From an uncultured Collinsella sp. (GTDB taxonomy: Bacteria; Actinomycetota; Coriobacteriia; Coriobacteriales; Coriobacteriaceae): 13,613 nucleotides of DNA. The DNA lies in contig CALBBA010000189.1 in assembly GCA_937926755.1 (NCBI GenBank), positions 1 to 13,613 of the forward strand, written 5' to 3'. Within the stretch, counting starts at the first letter, position 1. Each line of letters starts with the position of its first letter. Below the pieces are notes generated by a model. It was not told the origin of the DNA and ran no database searches. It saw nothing but the letters and a program-made list of their open reading frames with translations. The position numbers and the translations under genes are program-made. Positions 7,223 to 13,613 of the stretch are shown here, piece by piece.

Positions 7223-8101
7223 CTAAATCAATCCAAAATCCTTCAAGCAGCTTTCGAGGCTATCTTCAAACGTTCCGAGGCGCACCCCCGCTCGTGCAAG
7301 CTTTTCAGATGAAAGACGAAAGTCCCTGGGTCGGTCAGCATAGGTCGTAGTGTCCGGAAGCACGAGCTCATCGATACTCTGCTCGGCACAACCAAGTCGC
7401 CGCGCAACAAGGCGCGCGGTCTCATACGTGCTCAAGCCGTTTTGGCTCGCAAAATGATATGCCCCACTGGGCAGTATAAGGATTTGCGGCAGGGCATTTG
7501 CCAACTCCAGACCGTACGTCATGTTCCGCCGCTCATGCACGCGAAACGCCGCCGGCTCTCCCGTCCGAACTGCGTGCAAAACATTCGTCAAGATATTGGG
7601 GGCGGGCTTTGCCCCAGGCATGGGAAGGCCAAACATCCACGAAAGGCGCAAGATCAGATAATTATCGAGGTTTTCCCTGATCCAATCATCCGCCTCCATC
7701 TTCTGTGCACCGTATCGCGTGGTGGTAGCCATCTCGTCGTCCTCGTGAAACGGAGGCTCGCCTGTCGAGGCATTGAAACACTGCTCGGTTGAAAAGAAGA
7801 CCATACGGGCGCCGCAGGCACGGCAGGCCCGCGCAATGGCAATCGCCGACTCCGTATTGATTCGATGCGTTCCCTCGGGGTCATTCTCGCAATGGGCAGT
7901 CGAAGCGTCAGCTGCCATATGAAGGCAGATATCGAAATCGAGGCCGGCAAAAAACTCGGCAACTTCCTCAACATTGACAAGGTCAACATCGGTCCTTGTA
8001 ACGTTGACAAAATCGAACTTATCGGCGTTGTACAAACGAATGAGGCTCGCAAGATACCCATTTGCACCCGTCACCACAACACGAGGCTTTGATCCAGACA
8101 T
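7223..8101 (-). CDS. RmlD-like SDR family sugar-nucleotide reductase/epimerase
   Basis: A 292-residue extended short-chain dehydrogenase. Seen: a Rossmann motif TGANGYLA (11-18), an HMAADAST segment (61-68) where this family carries HxAA, STEQCFN (105-110) matching the STDYVFDG-type strand of dTDP-4-dehydrorhamnose reductases, and the catalytic pair Tyr130-xxx-Lys134 (YGAQK). Known relatives reduce or epimerise nucleotide-activated sugars with NAD(P)H. The last Gly of the usual GxxGxxG is Ala18 here. ATG 8101 is chosen over an in-frame TTG at 8113 because GGAGGT lies four to five bases before it. It is the last gene of the deoC-manA operon (12 bp after manA) and looks more AT-rich than manA, which may hint at separate origin. 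The substrate is unknown; a catabolic oxidoreductase role is possible given the neighbours. Confidence 0.82.
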   Translation of the reverse strand: MSGSKPRVVVTGANGYLASLIRLYNADKFDFVNVTRTDVDLVNVEEVAEFFAGLDFDICLHMAADASTAHCENDPEGTHRINTESAIAIARACRACGARMVFFSTEQCFNASTGEPPFHEDDEMATTTRYGAQKMEADDWIRENLDNYLILRLSWMFGLPMPGAKPAPNILTNVLHAVRTGEPAAFRVHERRNMTYGLELANALPQILILPSGAYHFASQNGLSTYETARLVARRLGCAEQSIDELVLPDTTTYADRPRDFRLSSEKLARAGVRLGTFEDSLESCLKDFGLI

Positions 8102-8113
8102 ATTGACCTCCAA

Positions 8114-9073
8114 TTACTCCCCGTCGCGCTGGCCGTCACGCCCATCGACGACGCGGCTCACCAACACGCGACACGTTCCCTCGACCGTGAACGAACCCGC
8201 ACTCGCAGGAATCAGCGCAGAGACGGTACGGGGGAGCTCGACGGCGCCGTCGTCCGTGACCACCCGGGCATGACCGCCCACGCAGGACAGCACGGCATAC
8301 CGATCGCCCAGGGGGCACTCCCATTCGCCCCGGACGTCAACGACGTCTGAGGTGAACAGGCGGTGTGTGACGCCACGACGCACATTCGCGGGGGCCTTCG
8401 GATCGAAGGCGCCGAAATGCGCGGGCTCGGGACGGATTGATGTGTCGAGTACGTCGAACGCCTGCTCGACATGAAGCTCGCGACCGCGGCCCCAATCGCA
8501 CAACCGATACGTCTTGAAGCCCAGGCTACCGACCTCGAGGGCGAATACGCCCGCGCCCATCGCATGCATGGTCCCCGCAGGGATTAACACGAAGTCGCCT
8601 TCGCTCACGGGAACGCGCCTTCCGTAGCGGTCGCCCACACTGTCATCCGCCGCTGCGCCGCGCAGCGCATCGAGGTCGTCGGTCGTCGTGCCGCAAATGA
8701 TCGAGGCGCCGGGCTCGGCGTCCAGGATGTACCAGGACTCCGCCTTCTCGTGGTCGGACTCGTGTTCGCGGGCGTATGCCTCGTCGGGATGCACCTGGAC
8801 GGATAGGTTCTCGCCGGCATCCATCGTGATGATCTGCACGATGCCGTCGTGATTGAGCTCGCCCATGATGGCGGCCTTGTTCTCGGCTATCACGCGATCG
8901 AGCGGCATGCCGTCGAACGGGCCGCCGTCGACATCGTTGACCAGCCCATCGTGCACAGACACGTCAAACGACTCGCCGTATAGGGTATCCCCGGAAAGGC
9001 CGCGCGCATCGTTGACGCGCGGACCCGACCAGACGGGGGAAATATAGTTGGGTTTGAGCAGGATAGGTCCCAT
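8114..9073 (-). CDS. manA: Mannose-6-phosphate isomerase, class I (ManA)
   Basis: It interconverts mannose-6-phosphate and fructose-6-phosphate in the cytoplasm, feeding PTS-imported mannose into glycolysis. The 319-residue length matches the short Firmicutes-type ManA. The zinc-site motifs are present: SVQVHPDE (91-98, with Gln93 and His95), KAESWYIL (110-117, Glu112) and IPAGTMHAMG (164-173, His170). YRLCDWGR (199-206) follows as in the family. ATG 9073 is preferred over GTG 9079 because AAGGAG is five bases upstream of the ATG and almost abuts the GTG. It lies 9 bp behind deoC and 12 bp before the SDR gene, so it is mid-operon. A related aldose-ketose isomerase specificity cannot be excluded. 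Confidence 0.92.
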   Translation of the reverse strand: MGPILLKPNYISPVWSGPRVNDARGLSGDTLYGESFDVSVHDGLVNDVDGGPFDGMPLDRVIAENKAAIMGELNHDGIVQIITMDAGENLSVQVHPDEAYAREHESDHEKAESWYILDAEPGASIICGTTTDDLDALRGAAADDSVGDRYGRRVPVSEGDFVLIPAGTMHAMGAGVFALEVGSLGFKTYRLCDWGRGRELHVEQAFDVLDTSIRPEPAHFGAFDPKAPANVRRGVTHRLFTSDVVDVRGEWECPLGDRYAVLSCVGGHARVVTDDGAVELPRTVSALIPASAGSFTVEGTCRVLVSRVVDGRDGQRDGE

Positions 9074-9082
9074 ATGCACTCC

Positions 9083-9793
9083 TTACAGCTCGAAGGCGTC
9101 GATACCGTCGCGCTCCATGCGCGCACGCAACTCGTCGATGATGGGTATGCCGGCGCTGCAGCCGATGCGCTCGGCACCGGCACGAACCATATCGAGGAAA
9201 GCGTCGGCGGTGCGGATACCACCAGCGGCCTTAACCTTGACACGGGGGTCGGTGTGCTCGCGCATGAGTCGGACGTCCTCGACGGTTGCGCCGCCAATGG
9301 AGAATCCGGTGGAGGTCTTCACGAAAGTGGGCAGGACCACGCTTGCGATCTTGCACAGCTCGAGTTTCTCATCCTCGGTGAGCAGGCAATTCTCGAAGAT
9401 AACCTTGGAGGGGACGTCGGCATCACGGCAGATATCGACAATCTGCTGCATCTCATCCTTGATGTAGGCCCAATTGCCGGCCTTGACCTCGGTGAGGTTG
9501 ACCACGTAATCGATCTCGTTCGCGCCGTTGGCCAATGCATCCTTGGTCTCGAAGACCTTGGTGGCAATGGTGGTCTGGCCGAGGGGGAAACTGATGGCGG
9601 CGCCGGTATGGATGTCGGTGCCGGCGAGGAGCTCGGAGCAGAGCTTGGACTGGACGGAATTGATGGCGACCATCTTGAAGTGATAGTCCTTTGCCTCCTG
9701 GCAGAGCTTCTCCATATCCTCGCGCGTGGCGTCGGGGTGGAGGTTGGTGTGATCAACCAAGCGGGCGAGATCATCGAGCGTGTAACGTGCCAT
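9083..9793 (-). CDS. deoC: Deoxyribose-phosphate aldolase (DERA)
   Basis: A class I aldolase that cleaves 2-deoxyribose-5-phosphate to glyceraldehyde-3-phosphate and acetaldehyde. The 236-residue product has LVDHTNLHPDAT (12-23), NEIDYVVN (92-99, with Asp95 matching the catalytic Asp), VKTSTGF (158-164, with Lys159 as the expected Schiff-base lysine) and KAAGGIR (188-194, with Lys188 as the second catalytic lysine). ATG 9793 follows AAGGGAG at a proper distance; longer in-frame starts would cross the leader. It is the first gene of a leftward operon with manA and an SDR gene, divergent from the mannose-family PTS. In many bacteria deoC sits with nucleoside genes, so this placement beside a PTS is notable. 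The leader contains a half-site that resembles the PTS palindrome. Confidence 0.95.
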   Translation of the reverse strand: MARYTLDDLARLVDHTNLHPDATREDMEKLCQEAKDYHFKMVAINSVQSKLCSELLAGTDIHTGAAISFPLGQTTIATKVFETKDALANGANEIDYVVNLTEVKAGNWAYIKDEMQQIVDICRDADVPSKVIFENCLLTEDEKLELCKIASVVLPTFVKTSTGFSIGGATVEDVRLMREHTDPRVKVKAAGGIRTADAFLDMVRAGAERIGCSAGIPIIDELRARMERDGIDAFEL

Positions 9794-9839
9794 GACGGCT
9801 CCCTTCATTGGGGTTGGTGCATGCCTGTATCCTAACATA

Positions 9840-9848
9840 TTGTCATAC
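9840..9848. promoter_or_regulatory. Candidate GntR half-site in the deoC leader
   Basis: TTGTCATAC, the reverse complement of GTATGACAA found at the gntR ribosome binding site (12790-12798). It shares TCATACAT (9844-9851) with one arm of the 16-bp palindrome at 9937-9952. It lies between the proposed deoC promoter and the deoC start, where a bound protein could block transcription. Binding is inferred. Confidence 0.4.
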
Positions 9849-9852
9849 ATAT

Positions 9853-9904
9853 TACCGCTACATAATCCGTTTTACCGTTTATGTCTGATTTAATACCGTT
9901 TATA
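9853..9904. repeat. Three tandem TACCGYTWMAT-type direct repeats, 20-21 bp apart
   Basis: TACCGCTACAT (9853-9863), TACCGTTTATG (9873-9883) and TACCGTTTATA (9894-9904) recur at intervals of 20 and 21 bp, putting them on one face of the helix. They lie between the divergent deoC and PTS genes. The last one overlaps the proposed minus-strand -10. They may be activator or second-regulator sites. Confidence 0.5.
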
Positions 9905-9929
9905 TAGTGGAATAGACTCAAACTATCAA
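9901..9929 (-). promoter_or_regulatory. Candidate sigma70-type promoter for the deoC operon
   Basis: On the minus strand TTGATA (9924-9929) and TATATA (9901-9906) are separated by exactly 17 bp. Transcription would start roughly 100 bases before deoC. On the plus strand the same palindromic TATATA with TTTATG (9878-9883), also 17 bp apart, could serve the PTS operon, so the two promoters may overlap. Confidence 0.5.
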
Positions 9930-9936
9930 CATTTTG

Positions 9937-9952
9937 ATCATACATGTATGAT
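9937..9952. promoter_or_regulatory. Perfect 16-bp palindrome, candidate GntR operator of the PTS operon
   Basis: ATCATACATGTATGAT is fully self-complementary. It lies 24 bases before the EIIA start codon and just before its ribosome binding site region. Size and symmetry fit a GntR/HutC-type dimer site, and a GntR/UTRA regulator closes the operon. Its arm is shared with half-sites in the deoC leader and before gntR. Confidence 0.65.
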
Positions 9953-9976
9953 TAAGCGCAACGAAAGGAGTTACCA

Positions 9977-10405
9977 GTGAACATCGTATTAACTTCGCAC
10001 GGCACGCTTTGCGACGGCATGCTCGATACCTATAAGAAAATGGTCTCGAGCGACAGCCCCATCATTGCAGTGGGCCTAGGAGACGACGGCGTCGACGTCT
10101 TCCGCGAGCATCTTTCCAATGCGGTTGAGGCCCAACTCGAATCGGGAAACACGCTCATCCTCGCAGACCTACTCGGCGGAACCCCCTACAACGAGGCATA
10201 CGCCCTGTTCCTTGAGAGCCCCGAACGCTTGCGCGTCGTCTCGGGCTTCAATTTCGGCATGCTTATCGAGGTCGGCATCGCAGCCGCGGCAAGTGACGAT
10301 TTGGACGCCGTCGTCGAACTCGCACTCAATGCCGGATCTTCTGGAATTACCGCTGCGACCCTCCCCGACGAAGGTGAATCACTCGCAGACGACGACCTGT
10401 TTTAA
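9977..10405 (+). CDS. PTS mannose/sorbose-family EIIA component
   Basis: A 142-residue cytoplasmic phosphocarrier that takes phosphate from HPr and passes it to EIIB. It opens with IVLTSHGT, where His8 is the expected phosphorylated histidine, and has DLLGGTPYN (64-72) and VVSGFNFGML (87-96) as in EIIA-Man. The start is GTG at 9977, six bases after AAAGGAG. It is the first gene of the EIIA-EIIB-EIIC-EIID-gntR cluster, encoded separately from EIIB. The C-terminus ends in DDDLF, the same last five residues as EIIC of this operon. The family is certain; the sugar is not. Confidence 0.92.
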   Translation: MNIVLTSHGTLCDGMLDTYKKMVSSDSPIIAVGLGDDGVDVFREHLSNAVEAQLESGNTLILADLLGGTPYNEAYALFLESPERLRVVSGFNFGMLIEVGIAAAASDDLDAVVELALNAGSSGITAATLPDEGESLADDDLF

Positions 10406-10413
10406 GCAACAAC

Positions 10414-10435
10414 GCGATTCGCCCAAAGGAATCGC
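10414..10435 (+). other. Intercistronic hairpin between EIIA and EIIB genes
   Basis: GCGATTC (10414-10420) and GAATCGC (10429-10435) form a perfect seven-base stem with an eight-base loop. It begins nine bases after the EIIA stop and ends just before the EIIB ribosome binding site. There is no T run. It may set the relative amount of EIIA and EIIB or mark an mRNA processing point, which is inference. Confidence 0.5.
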
Positions 10436-10453
10436 TCGATGGAAGGAGACATA

Positions 10454-10948
10454 ATGGCAATCGTGCTCGCACGTGTGGACGACCGAGTCATCCACGGACA
10501 AACAACCACTCGATGGGTCGCGGTAAAGCCGGCTGACGCCATCTTGGTAATCAGCGACAAGATCGCCGCAGATCAACTGCGCTGCAAAGTGCTCAAAGCA
10601 GCCGCAGGCAAGCTCAAACTCGGCATTTACACCCTCGCCCAGGGTCCCGAGGCCCTTGCCAAGGCCCAAGCCTCGGCAAAGAACTTCTTCGTCATCTCCG
10701 ACTCAATCCGTAACTTCGCCGATCTGGTCAAGATTGGCGGCGACTTCGGCGGCGTGCTCAACATCGGCAACCTCAACGCCACGCGCGAGGGCACCAAGAA
10801 CATGGGCAATACCGTGATGATGAACGATGAGGACGTCGTGGCACTCGACGAGCTCGAAGCCGCCGGCATCGACCTACAGTTCCAACTGCTGCCCGACGAT
10901 GCCATCCGCACCTGGCCCACACTCAAGGCCAAGTACCAGTCGATGTAA
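10454..10948 (+). CDS. PTS mannose/sorbose-family EIIB component
   Basis: A 164-residue cytoplasmic phosphotransfer protein that receives phosphate from EIIA and phosphorylates the sugar carried by EIIC/EIID. The signature RVDDRVIHGQ (7-16) places the phosphorylated histidine at His14. MGNTVMMNDEDV (~116-127) and the C-terminal QLLPDDAIRTW are also typical of the family. ATG 10454 is preferred over the in-frame ATG at 10439 because GGAAGGAG lies between the two, about six bases before 10454. It is second in the PTS operon. Confidence 0.93.
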   Translation: MAIVLARVDDRVIHGQTTTRWVAVKPADAILVISDKIAADQLRCKVLKAAAGKLKLGIYTLAQGPEALAKAQASAKNFFVISDSIRNFADLVKIGGDFGGVLNIGNLNATREGTKNMGNTVMMNDEDVVALDELEAAGIDLQFQLLPDDAIRTWPTLKAKYQSM

Positions 10949-10978
10949 ACGCATCAACACCAGCTTAGGAGGAACACC

Positions 10979-11812
10979 ATGGACCTTACCCTGCTCTTCC
11001 CCGCGCTTATGTGCGGCGTCTTCTGCTACCTGGGCGCCATCGAGAGCGCCTGCCTATTCGGCATGTCCGGCGGCTACTACGTAATGGGCCGTCCGCTCGT
11101 CGCCGGCCTGCTGTGCGGCCTCGTCTTCGGTGACGTGAGCGCCGGCGTCCTGTGCGGCGTCGCCGTCCAGGCTGTCTTCATCGCCAATCTGTCCACCGGC
11201 GGTGCTACCAACTCCGAGATCACGTACGCTTCCTACGGCGGCATCGGATTGGCCATGGCCACCACCAAAGACCCGGCGATTGCTGTCACCCTCTCCGTGC
11301 TTATGGGTCAAACTCTTGGTCTTATTTTCTACAACACCCGCATGGCCCTCTACTCCTTCTTCAACGGCAAGGCCCAGGCCGCCGCTGAGGCCAACGACGG
11401 CCGCGGTATCACCAAATGGCACATCATCTATCCCCAGATCTGCACGTTCTTCATCCGCGCCGTCCCGGTGTTCCTTGTCGTCTACTTCGGCCAAAGCGTA
11501 GTCGACACCCTGCTCAATAGCGTTCCCGAGGTCGTCACGCACATTATCTCCGTCCTCGGCGGCGTCCTCCCCGCACTGGGCATCGGCATGCTCATGAACA
11601 TCGTGATCAAGGACAAGGCCCAGTTAATCTTCTTCCTCGCGGGCTTCGTGCTCCTCGCCTTCGCCGGCCTTTCCATGATCGCCATCGTGTTCCTCGCCGC
11701 ACTCGTCGCCTACCTCGTGTTCCTGTCGAGCGGCAAATCCGCCGAGCCCGCGCTCGCAGCTGCCGAGCCCCAGGAGACCGCAGCGGTCTACGAAGACGAC
11801 GACCTGTTCTAA
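10979..11812 (+). CDS. PTS mannose/sorbose-family EIIC permease component
   Basis: A 277-residue integral membrane subunit that forms the sugar path with EIID. Hydrophobic segments run at about 5-25, 38-70, 85-118, 150-175, 188-210 and 215-250, and GGATNSEITYASYGGIGLAMA (split by GG at 74-75) matches the conserved EIIC-Man/Sor loop. A TTAGGAGGAACACC ribosome binding site precedes the ATG. The tail after the last membrane segment is Ala/Glu/Pro-rich and ends YEDDDLF, echoing the EIIA C-terminus. It sits 30 bp after EIIB and 21 bp before EIID. Confidence 0.93.
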   Translation: MDLTLLFPALMCGVFCYLGAIESACLFGMSGGYYVMGRPLVAGLLCGLVFGDVSAGVLCGVAVQAVFIANLSTGGATNSEITYASYGGIGLAMATTKDPAIAVTLSVLMGQTLGLIFYNTRMALYSFFNGKAQAAAEANDGRGITKWHIIYPQICTFFIRAVPVFLVVYFGQSVVDTLLNSVPEVVTHIISVLGGVLPALGIGMLMNIVIKDKAQLIFFLAGFVLLAFAGLSMIAIVFLAALVAYLVFLSSGKSAEPALAAAEPQETAAVYEDDDLF

Positions 11813-11833
11813 TCCCCGAAGGAGCGAACTCAT

Positions 11834-12685
11834 ATGACTACGGAACCCAACAACGCCACCGCCGAGAAGACCGGTAATGACGGCCACCTTTCCAACAAGG
11901 AGCTCAACACCATCTGGCTACGCTGGGCCTTCACCCACCTGGCCTCGATGAGCTACGAGAAGCTGCAGGGTCACGCCTACGCCTGGGCCTACCTTCCCTT
12001 TGCGGAAAAGTACTACAAAGATGACCCCGAGGCCAAGCGCCGCTTGCTCGTCCGCCACTCCGTGTTCTTCAACACCGAGCCCCAAACCGGACAGCTCATC
12101 AATGGCATCGTAACCTCCCTCGAGGAGAACATCGCCATGGGCGGCGAGGTCTCCGAGGATATGCCCAACAATATCAAAGCGACCCTCATGGGACCGCTGG
12201 CGGGCATCGGCGACTCCATCATTCAGGGCATCATCGTTCCCATTCTGCTCTCGATCGGCATGAGCCTCGCCACCAACGGTAGCCCGATTGGCCCGCTGTT
12301 CTATATGATCGCCTACGGCATCATCGGCCCACTTATCTCGTTTATCAGCTACCGCACCGGATATAAGCTCGGCGTCGGCGCCATCGACGTCATCGTGGGC
12401 GAGAACGCCCGCCGCATCACCGACGCCTTCAACATTCTGGGCATCATGGTCATCGGCGCCCTCGCCGCAGGCAACATAGGCCTGACCACCGCCCTCAACA
12501 TCCCGCTGGGCGGCGAGTGGCAGCCCCTGCAGGCCACCCTCGACGGCGTGTTCCCCTCCATCCTTCCCCTGGCGACCGTGCTAATCACCTGGTGGATGCT
12601 GGGTAAGAAGCAGTACAGCCCCACCAAGGTCATCGTCATCCTGACCGTCGTGGTTTCTGCGCTTTGCCTGCTGGGCGTCTTCTAA
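11834..12685 (+). CDS. PTS mannose/sorbose-family EIID component
   Basis: A 283-residue membrane subunit specific to mannose-class PTS systems. It carries the family motifs FFNTEPQTG (78-86), SLEENIAMGG (95-104) and MGPLAGIGDS (119-128), followed by hydrophobic segments from ~129 and a C-terminal membrane anchor (~257-283). GAAGGAG lies nine bases before the ATG. Presence of EIID fixes the family as mannose/fructose/sorbose type. It is the last structural gene of the PTS operon, followed by a GC hairpin and then gntR. Confidence 0.94.
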   Translation: MTTEPNNATAEKTGNDGHLSNKELNTIWLRWAFTHLASMSYEKLQGHAYAWAYLPFAEKYYKDDPEAKRRLLVRHSVFFNTEPQTGQLINGIVTSLEENIAMGGEVSEDMPNNIKATLMGPLAGIGDSIIQGIIVPILLSIGMSLATNGSPIGPLFYMIAYGIIGPLISFISYRTGYKLGVGAIDVIVGENARRITDAFNILGIMVIGALAAGNIGLTTALNIPLGGEWQPLQATLDGVFPSILPLATVLITWWMLGKKQYSPTKVIVILTVVVSALCLLGVF

Positions 12686-12727
12686 GCAATAGTTCAATCG
12701 GCAAGCCAACAATTTAGGCCGGCCATC

Positions 12728-12753
12728 GGGGCGGAGCCTTATGGCTCCGCCCC
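12728..12753 (+). terminator. GC-rich hairpin after EIID (terminator-like, no T tract)
   Basis: GGGGCGGAGCC (12728-12738) and GGCTCCGCCCC (12743-12753) form a perfect 11-bp stem with loop TTAT. It is followed by ATATGCTATATT, not a T run, so termination may be partial, letting some PTS transcript reach gntR. Confidence 0.65.
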
Positions 12754-12756
12754 ATA

Positions 12757-12765
12757 TGCTATATT
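12757..12765 (+). promoter_or_regulatory. Candidate extended -10 promoter for gntR
   Basis: TGCTATATT is an extended -10 element (TGn plus TATATT) directly after the hairpin and 34 bases before the gntR start. No good -35 is visible, which extended -10 promoters can tolerate. Confidence 0.4.
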
Positions 12766-12789
12766 CGTTTCAACTTCGGCCTTAAAAAG

Positions 12790-12798
12790 GTATGACAA
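12790..12798 (+). promoter_or_regulatory. Candidate GntR half-site at the gntR ribosome binding site
   Basis: GTATGACAA overlaps the end of the AAAAAGG ribosome binding site and stops one base before the gntR ATG. It is identical in reverse complement to 9840-9848 in the deoC leader and resembles an arm of the 9937-9952 palindrome. Autoregulation is inferred. Confidence 0.35.
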
Positions 12799-12799
12799 A

Positions 12800-13516
12800 A
12801 TGACGCTCTACGACCAAATCAAAGATGACCTACTCGCCAAAATTAAAAACGGCACATACGCTGTAGGCGAAGCCATTCCCTCTGAAATGCAGCTATGCGA
12901 TATGTACGGCGTCAGCCGGTCAACTATTCGCCAGGCCATGCAAGCGCTTGTAAGCGAGGGCTACTTGGAAAAACGGCGGCGGCGCGGCACCGTTGTAACG
13001 CTCCCCAAGGTCGATCAGACCTTTGCCATGCGCATTATGAGCTTCGAAGATGAGATGAAACGAGCCGGGCGCGTGCCACGCACCAAGGTCCTCACCTTCA
13101 AGCGCGTCAAAGCAACAACCGAAATCGCCGGCAAGCTTGAGTTAGAGCCCGGCGAAGACGTGTACAAACTCGTCCGCCTAAGATATGCCGACGATACGCC
13201 CAACGTATTTGTGGAAAGCTATATTCCCTGCAAATCGTACCAAGACTTCGATGCCGTCAACTTTGAAGAGACCAGCCTGTATTTTGCCATGAGCGAATCT
13301 GGCAACCCAGTCGAGCGAGCGCGCCGTCACCTCGAGGTCTCAAAAGCCGATGTGACAACCGCCGCCCTGCTCGACATTGAGGAGGGCGACCCCCTCATCA
13401 TTTTCCAAACCGTTGCACGAGACGCGCTTGACTCTCCCGTCGAGTATTCCCTGGCGACGTATCGAGGCGAAAGCAACTCCTTTGACTTTGAAGTGCGCGT
13501 AAGCGAATCAAGCTAA
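12800..13516 (+). CDS. GntR family regulator, HutC/UTRA type
   Basis: A 238-residue sugar-responsive regulator. The N-terminal winged helix-turn-helix is clear: LYDQIKDDLLAKIKNGTY (3-20), PSEMQLCDMYGVSRSTIRQA (27-46) and LVSEGYLEKRRRRGTVV (50-66). The UTRA effector domain covers about 90-235, with FVESYIPC (137-144), EVSKADVTTAALLDIEEGDPLI (split near 190) and a closing VEYSLATYRG. UTRA regulators usually bind a sugar phosphate made by the pathway they control. AAAAAGG precedes the ATG by about nine bases. It lies 114 bp after EIID behind a GC hairpin, with its own possible extended -10. The palindrome at 9937-9952 and the two half-sites are its likely targets. Confidence 0.93.
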   Translation: MTLYDQIKDDLLAKIKNGTYAVGEAIPSEMQLCDMYGVSRSTIRQAMQALVSEGYLEKRRRRGTVVTLPKVDQTFAMRIMSFEDEMKRAGRVPRTKVLTFKRVKATTEIAGKLELEPGEDVYKLVRLRYADDTPNVFVESYIPCKSYQDFDAVNFEETSLYFAMSESGNPVERARRHLEVSKADVTTAALLDIEEGDPLIIFQTVARDALDSPVEYSLATYRGESNSFDFEVRVSESS

Positions 13517-13580
13517 CTCCGTTTGCGAGGTGGCACTCTGCCGCACTTTATGCGGAGCCGTCAGCACTCTTGGTAGGCTA

Positions 13581-13613
13581 ACAGCCAGATCAAAAACGTG
13601 CTGGTCGGCAAGG
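13581..13613 (+). repeat. Window-end copy of the 33-bp exact repeat
   Basis: The final 33 bases match 6895-6927 exactly. In the matching reading frame an in-frame TAG (13574-13576) lies just two codons upstream, so no long protein continues into this copy. It runs to the window edge and may go further. Confidence 0.9.

Noticed and set aside
7035..7226. A 63-codon plus-strand open frame in the convergent gap
   Set aside because: No ribosome binding site, and it runs through the terminator hairpin at 7153-7184.
13517..13580. Weak hairpin (CCGCA with TGCGG) after gntR as a terminator
   Set aside because: Only a five-base stem with no T run, and it lies next to the suspect window end.

Overview
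The window reads as chromosomal DNA of a high-GC Gram-positive gut anaerobe of the Coriobacteriia, most like Collinsella. This is inferred from base composition, strong GGAGG-type ribosome binding sites, the flavin/Fe-S oxidoreductase with a DUF5692-like partner, and the mannose-family PTS. It rests on recognition, not on a database search. No rRNA, tRNA, CRISPR array, transposase or phage gene is visible.

Left region (1-5357): a divergent, TetR-controlled redox module. On the minus strand a 925-residue GltD-like flavoprotein with many iron-sulfur cysteine motifs (550-3327) is followed 30 bp later by hypA (91-519). On the plus strand a TetR-family regulator (3518-4180) is followed by a polytopic DUF5692-like membrane protein (4244-5251), closed by a strong terminator (5319-5357). 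The intergenic region holds two near-identical 15-bp palindromes, TTGAC(A/G)nnn(T/C)GTCAA, centred 23 bp apart. They are the probable TetR operators. This regulator, oxidoreductase and membrane protein set is the best candidate here for an undescribed system.

Middle (5508-7010): a single gene for a bitopic membrane protein with a very acidic cytoplasmic N-terminus, one membrane segment and an outer domain of unknown function. It converges on the next operon; the gap holds a terminator hairpin and another possible hairpin.

Right region (7153-13516): a carbohydrate locus built around a divergent promoter region (9794-9976). Leftward, deoC, manA and an RmlD-like SDR gene form a tight operon (gaps of 9 and 12 bp). 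Rightward, separate EIIA, EIIB, EIIC and EIID genes of a mannose/sorbose-family PTS are followed by a GntR/UTRA regulator. A perfect 16-bp palindrome before EIIA, a matching half-site in the deoC leader and another at the gntR ribosome binding site suggest that the GntR protein controls both operons and itself. The PTS would import and phosphorylate a sugar. ManA and DeoC suggest that the products enter glycolysis as fructose-6-phosphate or as glyceraldehyde-3-phosphate plus acetaldehyde, but the substrate cannot be read from the sequence.

The last 33 bases of the window exactly repeat an internal piece of the 5508-7010 gene, directly after an in-frame stop. This looks more like a contig-end assembly junction than biology.
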